From: Myxococcales bacterium
GTDB taxonomy: Bacteria; Myxococcota_A; Polyangia; Palsa-1104; JAEUJZ01
Length of the DNA: 34,677 bases
NCBI GenBank assembly: GCA_016794505.1
Contig: JAEUJZ010000135.1
Coordinates: 1 to 34,677 of the forward strand
Direction: 5' to 3'
Below are positions 1 through 7,336 of this stretch, one piece after another. Position numbers and translations under genes: made by a program. Every line of letters begins with the position of its first letter. Position 1 is the first letter of the stretch. A model generated the notes under the pieces. The model saw only the letters and a list, made by a program, of their open reading frames with translations, was not told where the DNA came from and did no database searches.

Positions 1-657
1 GTCGCGATGGACGATGCCCTCTTCGTGGGCGATGTGCATGGCTAGGGCGATGTCGCGCGTGAGGGTGACTTTTTCCGTAAGGCTGAGGCTGCGTGCGGCC
101 TTGTCGAGCGCGGCGCCCTCGACGTATTCCATGGCAATGTAGGGCTTGCCATCGACGAAGCCGACCTCGTGTACCTGGCAGATGTTGGGGCTCTGCAAGC
201 GGGCCTGGGCGCGGGCCTCCTGCTGAAAGCGCTGAATCAATCCAGGGTCGTCACCGTGGATGAACTTCAGCGCAACGATGCGGCCCAAGCGGCGGTCGCG
301 AGCTTTGTAGACGGCACCCATACCGCCCCGGCCGAGCAGAGAGATGAACTCATACTTGTCCCAGTGCGGGGCGGGGAAGATATTGACGCTGACCACGGGC
401 GGACCCAGCGCGCTCGACGGGCCGACGCCACCGCTGGCCAGGGTCGCAGCCGTTCCCAGGGGTTCGTCGGGGGCCGGCGATGGGGCCGTAGGCTCGACGG
501 CGCTCTTCGGATCCGGGGCTGCGGCAGGCTGATCCGGCAAGCGGGGCAGCACCGGGCGATCGAGATCGGGCAGCGTATGGAGTCCTGCCGCTGCCTGCGC
601 CCCAGTCTCCGCGTCGTCGCCACCCCCCTCGTCTTGGGGCTGACCTGAAGAAGACAC
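1..657 (-). CDS. Ser/Thr protein kinase, N-terminal part (3' end beyond window)
   Basis: Hanks-type protein kinase that would phosphorylate Ser/Thr on target proteins. Read on the minus strand from a GTG at 657, 219 residues are present. About 95 Pro/Ala/Asp-rich residues come first, probably a disordered linker. The kinase fold then starts with the glycine loop GRGGMGAVYKA (about 109-119), the ATP lysine K131 in VALKF, a candidate helix-C glutamate E147, and the catalytic-loop HRD as the last three residues before the window edge. The activation segment, C-lobe and any sensor or membrane segment lie outside. The reading frame has a stop nine codons upstream and no other start, so the GTG is well supported although no Shine-Dalgarno is visible. 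The GRGGMGxVYKA loop is typical of the large myxobacterial/actinobacterial PknB-like family. The substrate cannot be inferred. Confidence 0.93.
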   Translation of the reverse strand, partial: MSSSGQPQDEGGGDDAETGAQAAAGLHTLPDLDRPVLPRLPDQPAAAPDPKSAVEPTAPSPAPDEPLGTAATLASGGVGPSSALGPPVVSVNIFPAPHWDKYEFISLLGRGGMGAVYKARDRRLGRIVALKFIHGDDPGLIQRFQQEARAQARLQSPNICQVHEVGFVDGKPYIAMEYVEGAALDKAARSLSLTEKVTLTRDIALAMHIAHEEGIVHRD

Positions 658-663
658 CGAGTG

Positions 664-669
664 ATTATA
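664..669 (-). promoter_or_regulatory. Possible -10 element (TATAAT) just before the kinase GTG
   Basis: On the minus strand a perfect TATAAT lies at 669-664, seven bases before the GTG at 657. That would place transcription initiation at or beside the start codon, as in a leaderless mRNA, which fits the missing Shine-Dalgarno. No convincing -35 is visible, so this may be chance. Confidence 0.3.
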
Positions 670-710
670 TCGCGACGATCCCGCTCACAGAGTGTCGTCG
701 ACGTGTAGTT

Positions 711-1532
711 CTAGCGCTGACTGCCGCTGATCTTGGCGCGGCGCAGGATGCCTTCCAAAAGGCCGGGCAGGAACTGCTGAACAAAGACGGCCAGCTTGCC
801 GTGGCGGGTCAGCACGCGCTCGGCTTCGCGCAGAGCGATGGCGTCGGCGATCTCTTCGGCAGCCTCGCGGGCGGGCATCTGCAGCCAGGTCGGGATGGGA
901 TCCTTGCGCTCGCTGCGATAGACCCCTTCTCGGTCGATCTGGCGGATCTCGGTGTGGATGAAGCCGGGGATGATGTGCGTGACTGCGATACCCAGCGAGT
1001 GGACTTCCATGCGTAGACAGTCGCAGAAGGCGCGCACCGCGTATTTTGAAATGGCGTAGCTTCCGGCGCTGGGCACGGTCAGATAGCCGTTGACGCTGCC
1101 GACGACGGCGATGCAGCCGCGCTGTTTTTGCAGATCGTCGCGTGTGGCGATGAAGGTGCGCAGGACACCGAACAGGTTGGTCTCTAGCTGTCGGCGATGA
1201 TCCTCAAGGCTCAACTTCATCAGCGGACCGATGACGCTGATGCCGGCGTTGGCAACGACGATGTCGATGGGGCCGACTGCTTCATGGGCTTGGGCAACGG
1301 CGCGCTCGATGTCGCCATCGCGCGCGACGTCGGCCTCGCAGGCGATGATGCGCGGCGTGTGACCGTCGTGAGGCCTGCTTAGCTCGCGGGCCAAGGCATC
1401 CAGGCGATCGCGGCGACGGGCGAGCAGCACCAAGTTGCAGCCTCGACGGGCTAGCTCACGGGCGACGGCTTCACCAATGCCCGAGCTTGCCCCGGTAATC
1501 AGCGCGGTCTTGTTTCGCAGATCTGCGTTCAT
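711..1532 (-). CDS. Short-chain dehydrogenase/reductase (SDR family)
   Basis: NAD(P)-dependent oxidoreductase of the classical SDR family, 273 residues, cytosolic. The cofactor motif TGASSGIG is at 13-20. ARRRDR, after the second strand, suggests NADP preference through its arginines. NAG is at 95-97, and the catalytic Ser146, Tyr159 and Lys163 appear in GSVNG and YAISK. The length is usual for the family. The C-terminal segment is basic and hydrophobic (LPGLLEGILRRAK), as in SDRs of lipid or steroid-like substrates that sit on membranes, but the substrate is not deducible. It is divergent from the SEC-C gene and is separated from the kinase by 53 bp on the same strand. Confidence 0.93.
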   Translation of the reverse strand: MNADLRNKTALITGASSGIGEAVARELARRGCNLVLLARRRDRLDALARELSRPHDGHTPRIIACEADVARDGDIERAVAQAHEAVGPIDIVVANAGISVIGPLMKLSLEDHRRQLETNLFGVLRTFIATRDDLQKQRGCIAVVGSVNGYLTVPSAGSYAISKYAVRAFCDCLRMEVHSLGIAVTHIIPGFIHTEIRQIDREGVYRSERKDPIPTWLQMPAREAAEEIADAIALREAERVLTRHGKLAVFVQQFLPGLLEGILRRAKISGSQR

Positions 1533-1630
1533 GCGCGAAAGCCTACCCCGCGTCGGCCGCCGGTTGGAAGTGGGGCCCAGGGGTTTTTGCTGCAGACGCG
1601 CCGCTGGTTGCGTAGGCTCGCCAGCACGTC

Positions 1631-2143
1631 ATGAATCCGTCGACTTTGCCTGATTCCTCGCCGTGTCTATGCGGCAGCGCCGCCGCCTTTGCCGCCTGCT
1701 GCGCGCCGTACCTGCGTCGGGAAGCACTGCCCGCGACGGCTGAGGCGCTCATGCGCTCGCGCTATTCCGCCTATGTCGTTCGTGACGTGGCGTATCTGCT
1801 CTCGACGTGGAGCCCCAGCAAACGGCCGCGCTCGCTGTCCTTGAAGGACGACCACACCGAGTGGCTGGGACTGCGCATCGTCGAGACGCAGGCGGGGGGG
1901 GCGTCGGACTCGCAAGGCGTGGTCGAGTTCATCGCGCGCTTTCGCAGTCAGGGCCAGCTTGGCAGCCTGCACGAGCGCAGCCGCTTTGCCAGACAGGGGG
2001 GATCCTGGCTGTACGTCGACGGCGACACGGGGACCGCACGCAGCGAGCCCGCCGTGCCAGCGGCAAAGAGCGCGACGCCTGGACGCAACGATCCCTGCTC
2101 GTGCGGCAGCGGTCAGAAGTACAAGCGCTGCTGCGGACGCTAG
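1631..2143 (+). CDS. YchJ-like protein with N- and C-terminal SEC-C zinc motifs
   Basis: A 170-residue protein of the YchJ/UPF0225 type. An NTF2-like central domain (about 35-130, with the family-typical RSRYSAYVV and a WLGLRIV segment) lies between two SEC-C zinc-binding motifs. The first is CLCG...ACC with C12, C14, C23, C24. The second, at the extreme C-terminus, has C156, C158, C167, C168 (PCSCGSGQKYKRCC). SEC-C motifs bind zinc and in SecA contact SecB and ribosomes. The function of YchJ is not established. A Pro/Ala linker joins the central domain to the last motif. The ATG at 1631 has no clear Shine-Dalgarno, but the first motif starts soon after it, so an upstream start is unnecessary. 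Confidence 0.9.
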   Translation: MNPSTLPDSSPCLCGSAAAFAACCAPYLRREALPATAEALMRSRYSAYVVRDVAYLLSTWSPSKRPRSLSLKDDHTEWLGLRIVETQAGGASDSQGVVEFIARFRSQGQLGSLHERSRFARQGGSWLYVDGDTGTARSEPAVPAAKSATPGRNDPCSCGSGQKYKRCCGR

Positions 2144-2390
2144 AGGCGCGCTCCATCCTGCCCGAGCTCAGTGCCTTTATGTTCCTGCACATACGTTCCT
2201 ATTCTGATCAATTTAGGGTCCTTTTTCGCGCAAATGCTGCCGCGAACGGCCGCTGAGCTCTGGGCCTGGGCCTGCGTCTGCGTCTGATCGGATATAGTGG
2301 ACCTCTCGTCACGGGCTGAGCCATCGCGGCTGGGTTTCGGGGCGTGTGCTGCGCGAATCCAGACAAGGCCGAAGCCGGCCGGGAGGAAGC

Positions 2391-3272
2391 ATGTCGACAG
2401 GAAAGACGATCGCGGTGACCGGAGCCACGGGCAATGTCGCTCCGCTGATTATTTCGCTCGTACAAGCCGGGGGCCACAAGGTGCGGGCGCTGGTGCGCAA
2501 CCCGGCCAAGGCCGCGTCGCTGGCCGCGCAGGGTGTCGAGATCGTAGAAGGCGACCTGAGCCGCCCGCGAACGATCGAGCACGCATTCGATGGTGCCGAC
2601 GCGGTGATGTCGATCGTGCCTCCTGGGCCTCTGGCTCCGCAGCAGGCATCGGCGGTGACGTGGGCTGCGCGAAAGGCGGGCGTGGGGCAGATCGTGCGCC
2701 TGTCCGCGTTTGGTGCGGCCCACGATGCACCGACGGTGAATAGCCGCTTGCACGCGCTGTCGGATGCCGAGCTTGAGCGATCGAACCTGCCGTACACGAT
2801 CCTCAAGCCGCACTTTTTCATGCAGAACCTGTTCATGGCGGCAGAGTCCGTGGCCAAAGAAGGCGCGATGTATCTAGCACTGGGCGACGGCAAGCTGGGC
2901 ATGATCGATATCGCCGATATCGCGGCGGTGGCAGCGCATGTGCTGTCGACGCCGGGACATCTCGGCAAGACCTATGTCCTTACGGGCCCGACCTCGATCG
3001 ATATGCATCACGTGGCCGAAGCGCTTACGCAGGCGGTCGGCAAGCCGGTTCGCTACGTGCCGATTCCCGTCGCTGCGCTCGACCAAGGGCTGAGCCAGAT
3101 GGGCACGGATGAGTTCACGCGCACGCTGTACTGCGACTACTTCACGGCGTACTCGGCAAACTGGGGCGACGCGGTGACCGACGAGGTGTCGCGGCTATTG
3201 GGTCGCCCGGCGCGCTCGATCGCAGACTTCGCACAGGCGGTTGCGCCGGCCTTCGGCAAAGCGCAGAGCTAG
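2391..3272 (+). CDS. NmrA-like NAD(P)-binding protein
   Basis: A 293-residue atypical SDR of the NmrA/HSCARG group, with a Rossmann fold starting at TGATGNVAP (10-18). In this family the conserved glycine pattern is GxxGxxG-like, and members either reduce quinones or NAD(P)-linked substrates or act as redox-sensing regulators. Other family features visible are the segment GDLSRPRTIEHAFDGADAV after the second strand, a proline-rich VPPGP, and LKPHFFMQNL, which corresponds to the NmrA 'LRPxxFMEN' region. The catalytic Tyr-x-x-x-Lys of classical SDRs is absent, as expected for NmrA proteins. The start at 2391 is chosen over an upstream in-frame ATG (2346) because GGGAGGA (2381-2387) lies just before it and the Rossmann strand begins at residue 6. 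It converges on the PIG-L gene. Substrate unknown. Confidence 0.88.
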   Translation: MSTGKTIAVTGATGNVAPLIISLVQAGGHKVRALVRNPAKAASLAAQGVEIVEGDLSRPRTIEHAFDGADAVMSIVPPGPLAPQQASAVTWAARKAGVGQIVRLSAFGAAHDAPTVNSRLHALSDAELERSNLPYTILKPHFFMQNLFMAAESVAKEGAMYLALGDGKLGMIDIADIAAVAAHVLSTPGHLGKTYVLTGPTSIDMHHVAEALTQAVGKPVRYVPIPVAALDQGLSQMGTDEFTRTLYCDYFTAYSANWGDAVTDEVSRLLGRPARSIADFAQAVAPAFGKAQS

Positions 3273-3325
3273 GCCGGCAGCCTATGCGGCACGGGGCGCT
3301 TTCGTCGGCCCTGGGCGACGCGCGA

Positions 3326-4321
3326 TCAGGTGGACTGTGGACCGTGGACGCCGTCGTCAAACCAGATACGCTCGCAGCAATCGGGCGGTTCCGCCGACGG
3401 CCCGGCGAGCGCATGGCCATAGGCGGCAAAGCGCGCAGTCAGCGCTTCAGGAGAGGCGGCAAACAGCGGCCACTGGCTGGCGTAGGCCGCGATGACCTCG
3501 GTGCGCTGCGCCACACTCTGCGTGACATTCACAAGCTGAGGGCGCAGACGCGGCGGAAAGCCAGGGCGGTGGCGACCGGGATCGCCATCGGCCTGCACAG
3601 CGACGTGGGCCGCAACATGGGACATGAATAGACGCAGCCCTGGCAGGCGACGCTGCATGTGCGGAAACGACAAGAGCCAGTCGCGATACGCGGCCCGCTC
3701 GCGGGCGGGGCTGGCTCGCTCTTCACTGGTGATACCGAGTGCCGCCAGCCGTCGCGCCAGGGCATAGGGCGCCAAGGCATAGGGCAGGTCTTCGTAGTAC
3801 GCCAAGCGCAGGGACGGTCCTCGCTGATAGGCCAGCGCGCGTGCGGCTTCATGCGTGATGCGGTGATCGATGTGGCCGCCAACCCCGAGCGGCGCGTACA
3901 GGATCGCCGTTGCTGGCAGCCAAGGAAGCAGGCGACTTACGACTTCGTTGGTGATACCCAGGTGCTGCGGCCCGAAGCGCATAAACAGGTCGAGATCGCC
4001 GCGGATCTCGGGACGATCGGGGGCATCGGGAAGCTCTAAACAGCGGTACTGGCAGCCGAGGATCTGCGCGGCCTTTTCGTCTTCCTGTCGTCGCTGCCCT
4101 ATGCCCGAGAGAAAGACGGTGACCAGCGTCTGTTCGACCGGATCGGACTGGCTGCTTTGTGGTCGTGCGAGCTGCCGCCGCGCGATCTGCCCCAGACAGG
4201 AAAATGCAACATCGTCGGCATGCGGTGACAGATACACGTGGTGAGCGCGCGGCGGTATCCGAGCGTCTGATTCATCGTCCGCGGTGCGCGAGGAATCCTG
4301 GGCCTGGTGGAGCACTGGCAT
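3326..4321 (-). CDS. PIG-L/LmbE family deacetylase
   Basis: Zinc-dependent deacetylase of the PIG-L/LmbE family, which removes acetyl groups from N-acetylglucosamine-type substrates. About 331 residues from the ATG at 4321. The zinc site is visible as SPHADD (33-37, normally PHxDD) and the HxxH-like GGHIDHR further on. YAPLGVGGHIDHR is typical of the family. The long C-terminal part (LFAASPEALTARFAAYG...ERIW) matches the end of LmbE proteins that act on sugar or cofactor precursors. The frame stays open to a GTG at 4384. The ATG at 4321 is preferred because it reduces overlap with the upstream NuoM-like gene (stop at 4272), but about 50 bp still overlap and the true start could be later. No signal peptide is seen, so it is probably cytosolic. 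It is the last gene of the 9658-3326 operon. Confidence 0.88.
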   Translation of the reverse strand: MPVLHQAQDSSRTADDESDARIPPRAHHVYLSPHADDVAFSCLGQIARRQLARPQSSQSDPVEQTLVTVFLSGIGQRRQEDEKAAQILGCQYRCLELPDAPDRPEIRGDLDLFMRFGPQHLGITNEVVSRLLPWLPATAILYAPLGVGGHIDHRITHEAARALAYQRGPSLRLAYYEDLPYALAPYALARRLAALGITSEERASPARERAAYRDWLLSFPHMQRRLPGLRLFMSHVAAHVAVQADGDPGRHRPGFPPRLRPQLVNVTQSVAQRTEVIAAYASQWPLFAASPEALTARFAAYGHALAGPSAEPPDCCERIWFDDGVHGPQST

Positions 4322-6386
4322 GTCGAGTGTGCGAGATGAAATCGAGGCTCCAAGTATGGCCAAGTTCGAACAAGGGGAGGACACAAAAACAGGCGATGGC
4401 GCTGGCCAAGATCAAGGCGCGGCCGGCGTGCAGCGAGCGCGCAGGGGGCGGCGGCTTGTCGGCAATCGGCTGATCACGCAGCCACAGAAGAGCGAAGTAC
4501 TGCGACACGAGCCACAGCGCGACGTACAAAACGGACACGCCACGCAGGGCTGCAAACGCAGACAAGGCCAAAAGAGCATGGCCGACAAAGGTCGCGGTGC
4601 CCGGCGGGGCATAGAACAAAAGAAGCGCCACGCGCAGCGCTTCAGACTCGGGCGATTCGGCTGCGTCAGGGGCGTTTTTTGGGGCGTGTGCGGTGCCGTG
4701 CTGCGGCGTACAAGACGTTCGCCGCGGCAGTCTGGCTAGGCGCTGACCGAGCCAGGTGCAGGAAAGACACAGCGAGCCAAGCAGCAGCAGCGCAGCCAGA
4801 GTGCCCGTCGCTGTGGCGCTGGCTAGGCCGACCAAGGCACCGGACAGCGGCACGAGCAGCGGCAGCGCTGGCAGTCGCTGCTCCAGCCGAACGGTGCGGC
4901 GCAGCGCGGACGAAAACGCGGCGGCGGCACAGGCAAACAGAGAAAACGCACTCAGGCTGGGTAGAAGGACGCTGTGGGCCTGTGGCAAGAGTCCAGCGAC
5001 GACACGGACGAGCAGATAGAAACCAACCAGCGAGGAAACAGGCAGCAGACAAGTCGGCGCTGAAGCGGCCGAGAGCGGGGAGCGCAGACACAGCACCGCA
5101 AGGCCGATGGCAGGGGCCAGCGTCGCGAGTGCCAGCAGGCCGTATAGAGCCGGGGCGATGGGACGTCCCCAAAGTCCGGTGCCAGCTGCGGACAAAAGGG
5201 GCAGATCCGCGAAGTAGTTTTGGTAGCTGAGCTTGACGAGATCGGTGGTGTGCTCGACGAACCCGCCACTGCTGAGCAGCGTCGGCTGGGAGTGAGCCGC
5301 GAGAAAACAGAGTCCGGCCACAAACACGAAGAAACTAGGCACCGCGACGGTCGTAAAGATGCGCCGCGGGCGAATGGGAAGCAGACCGCCCATCGCTGTA
5401 TGCAGCACAAGGAGCGAAAAAAGGAGCGGCACGAGATCGAGGCTGACGAGCAGCGCCAGTGCCATGCTGTGCAGCAGCGTGTGGGCAAACAGGCAGCGTG
5501 CGGTGGGAGCTCGATCGTCCGGCTGAGTGATGCAGGAAGGCAGCCAGAGCGAGCGGAGAAGCGATGCGACGCGAAGGGCGGCCCATAGCTCCAGGGACCA
5601 GGCCAAGATCAGCGAAAGCCCGTCGAGCCCGGCGTGATAGGTAAGCGGCAGAGACTGTGCGAGCACACGCTGCAGCAGGAACTGATAGCCGTAGTTGCCT
5701 TGCGCGACGCCGAAGCCGCGAACGAAGGCGTGCGTGGCGTAGCCGAGCAGGAAAAGAGGAAGCGCTCCCGAGAGCAGAAGCAGTCCTGCGGTGGCCCAGC
5801 GAATGGATGCCGCTCGGCGCTGGCGCAGGGACCACAGCAGCGCAGCCAACAGCCCGGTGGCAAGCGGCGCCAGCCACAGCCAGAGCGCGAGGGTGGACTC
5901 GCCAGCGCAGAGCGGCACGCTGCGGACGAAGTCGCGTTCAGCAGTACGCGGGTCGTCGGTGTCGCGCGGGTCATTGGAATAGATCAGCAGCGCGCCATAG
6001 GCCTGCTGCCGCCCCGGCGTGGGCTGGTACTGCACGCGAATCGAGCGCTGGGCATGGGGAGGCAGCGGCTCAGCGAGCGCGCTCTTAAGGCTGGACTCAG
6101 CGACGGAAAAACCCGCCGAATCGGGACTGAGCGCGAGGCCATGCAGGGCAAGCGCTGCGTCGCCGCGGTTGAAGAGCGTGATCTCAGCCGACAGATGCGT
6201 ATTTTTGTGTTCGGTAGCAAGTGTGACTGCGGATGAGGCTGCGAAGTGAGGGCCTGACGGTATGCGCAGCGTCGACGCCGAGACTTCGAGCTTGGGCGCG
6301 GCGTGCGCCGTCGCGGCGCAGGTCAGCGAGACTGCTAGGACAGTGACGATGCAAGGCCAGGCGGCGGGCAGGGCACGTTGTGACAT
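4272..6386 (-). CDS. NuoM-like membrane protein with N-terminal secreted beta-domain
   Basis: A 704-residue protein. A signal peptide (about 1-30, ending AHAA) is followed by a soluble beta-domain (about 32-155) like ASH/choice-of-anchor modules (EITLFNRGDAALALHGLAL, RSIRVQYQP). A hydrophobic part of roughly a dozen helices follows and resembles NuoM of respiratory complex I. TYHAGLDGLSL (249-259) matches the NuoM YHLGxDGISL segment, SLDLVPLLFSLLVLHTAMGG (315-334) matches the helix that normally carries the essential glutamate, and PPGTATFVGHALLALSAF (594-611) matches the PGxxxFVGEF helix. The acidic and lysine residues used for proton pumping seem absent: FWE is FSL, and the AVKMP and LLKT lysines are gone. 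The start ATG at 6386 overlaps the previous stop as TGATG, implying translational coupling. It is probably an inactive or repurposed antiporter-like subunit. The homology call is by eye. Confidence 0.7.
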   Translation of the reverse strand: MSQRALPAAWPCIVTVLAVSLTCAATAHAAPKLEVSASTLRIPSGPHFAASSAVTLATEHKNTHLSAEITLFNRGDAALALHGLALSPDSAGFSVAESSLKSALAEPLPPHAQRSIRVQYQPTPGRQQAYGALLIYSNDPRDTDDPRTAERDFVRSVPLCAGESTLALWLWLAPLATGLLAALLWSLRQRRAASIRWATAGLLLLSGALPLFLLGYATHAFVRGFGVAQGNYGYQFLLQRVLAQSLPLTYHAGLDGLSLILAWSLELWAALRVASLLRSLWLPSCITQPDDRAPTARCLFAHTLLHSMALALLVSLDLVPLLFSLLVLHTAMGGLLPIRPRRIFTTVAVPSFFVFVAGLCFLAAHSQPTLLSSGGFVEHTTDLVKLSYQNYFADLPLLSAAGTGLWGRPIAPALYGLLALATLAPAIGLAVLCLRSPLSAASAPTCLLPVSSLVGFYLLVRVVAGLLPQAHSVLLPSLSAFSLFACAAAAFSSALRRTVRLEQRLPALPLLVPLSGALVGLASATATGTLAALLLLGSLCLSCTWLGQRLARLPRRTSCTPQHGTAHAPKNAPDAAESPESEALRVALLLFYAPPGTATFVGHALLALSAFAALRGVSVLYVALWLVSQYFALLWLRDQPIADKPPPPARSLHAGRALILASAIACFCVLPLFELGHTWSLDFISHTRHASAPPGPGFLAHRGR

Positions 6387-7207
6387 CACCACAGCCCTCG
6401 CAGACAGAGCCACAGGTGCAGGGCTAGAAGCAGCGGCGCCAGGGCCAGAAGCAGTGGGCCGGTCGCTGCTCGGATCGTTGGCGAGAGAAAAACCTGTCGA
6501 GCGTGTAGGGCGCGCAGGAGGACTTCTGCGCTGGCGAGCTTGACGAGCAGGGCGGAAAGACAGAGCGCAAGCAGCACGGCGGAGGTCGGGATGCCAAAGA
6601 AGATCTTGCCCTGCAGGCGTGTCCGCAGCGACGGACGGTCGGCATCCCCGCTGCGATCAGATGAGGCACGTTCCAAGGGCGCCAGCACCGCATCGGCAGA
6701 CAGGGAAAGGCGCATGACCGGCAGCGCTGAGTCAACTGGAGCGCGGGACTCGCCAGGCGCGTGTGTCGTCGGTGGCATGTCGGCGATGTAGCCACTTCCG
6801 GCGCGCGACCAGGTCCCACCTTGGGCCCAAAAGAACAGCGCACACGCAAGAAGCAGCAGGCCATCGGCCAAAAGTCCCCGTCGCAGAAATCGCGCTGCGG
6901 CATGCGGCGGAGTGGCCAGCGCGGCGGCGCGACCCGTGACGTAGGGCAGCGAGCCGACCCAGGTGACGGCGAACCATGCGAGTGGCAGCCACAGCAGGCT
7001 GCGCACCCAGGGCAGCGCCGACAGCAGGCCCACCAGGAACAGCCGCGCGAGCGCGTCGCCGCGCAGCGAAAGGCTGGCTAGCGGGGCCAAGCGCAGAAGA
7101 AGGCTGCCGAGAAAAAGCCAAGCAAGAAGCAGCGCAAACAGCGTGAGCGGCAACGACGGCCCAAGCTGACGCAGAGGCTCGGGCAGCACACGGTCGACGG
7201 CTTCCAT
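6386..7207 (-). CDS. Small polytopic membrane protein, possible degenerate NuoL-like subunit
   Basis: A 273-residue membrane protein I cannot assign firmly. It opens with a hydrophobic helix (LTLFALLLAWLFLGSLLL), has two or three more helices up to about residue 125, then a polar stretch (about 140-195, with many Ser/Arg/Asp), and ends in two or three helices. The segment from WVGSLPYVTGR to DGLLLLACALFFWAQGG resembles, in order and spacing, the NuoL region around GWExVGLxSYLL...VxRxGD. The glutamate is missing and most of the antiporter core is absent. Its stop overlaps the start of the NuoM-like gene (TGATG), so the two are co-translated and probably form one complex. A TAG lies six codons before the ATG. 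It could equally be an unrelated membrane protein. Confidence 0.55.
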   Translation of the reverse strand: MEAVDRVLPEPLRQLGPSLPLTLFALLLAWLFLGSLLLRLAPLASLSLRGDALARLFLVGLLSALPWVRSLLWLPLAWFAVTWVGSLPYVTGRAAALATPPHAAARFLRRGLLADGLLLLACALFFWAQGGTWSRAGSGYIADMPPTTHAPGESRAPVDSALPVMRLSLSADAVLAPLERASSDRSGDADRPSLRTRLQGKIFFGIPTSAVLLALCLSALLVKLASAEVLLRALHARQVFLSPTIRAATGPLLLALAPLLLALHLWLCLRGLW

Positions 7208-7336
7208 AGCGAAGATGAGCAGAGGCTATCCCACTGCCAGCGCCGCGCTGTCAAGGAGTCGCTCGGGGGCTCGCGCAGATCGCAGGGCCTGGGGTTGGTC
7301 GCTTTGCGGGTTGCCGTGCGGCTCAGAGCGCAGCGC

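Noticed and set aside
2271..2290. Tandem hexamers (TGGGCC twice, TGCGTC twice) upstream of the NmrA-like gene
   Set aside because: Too short and low-complexity to call a functional repeat; a nearby TATAGT (2293-2298) lacks a convincing -35.
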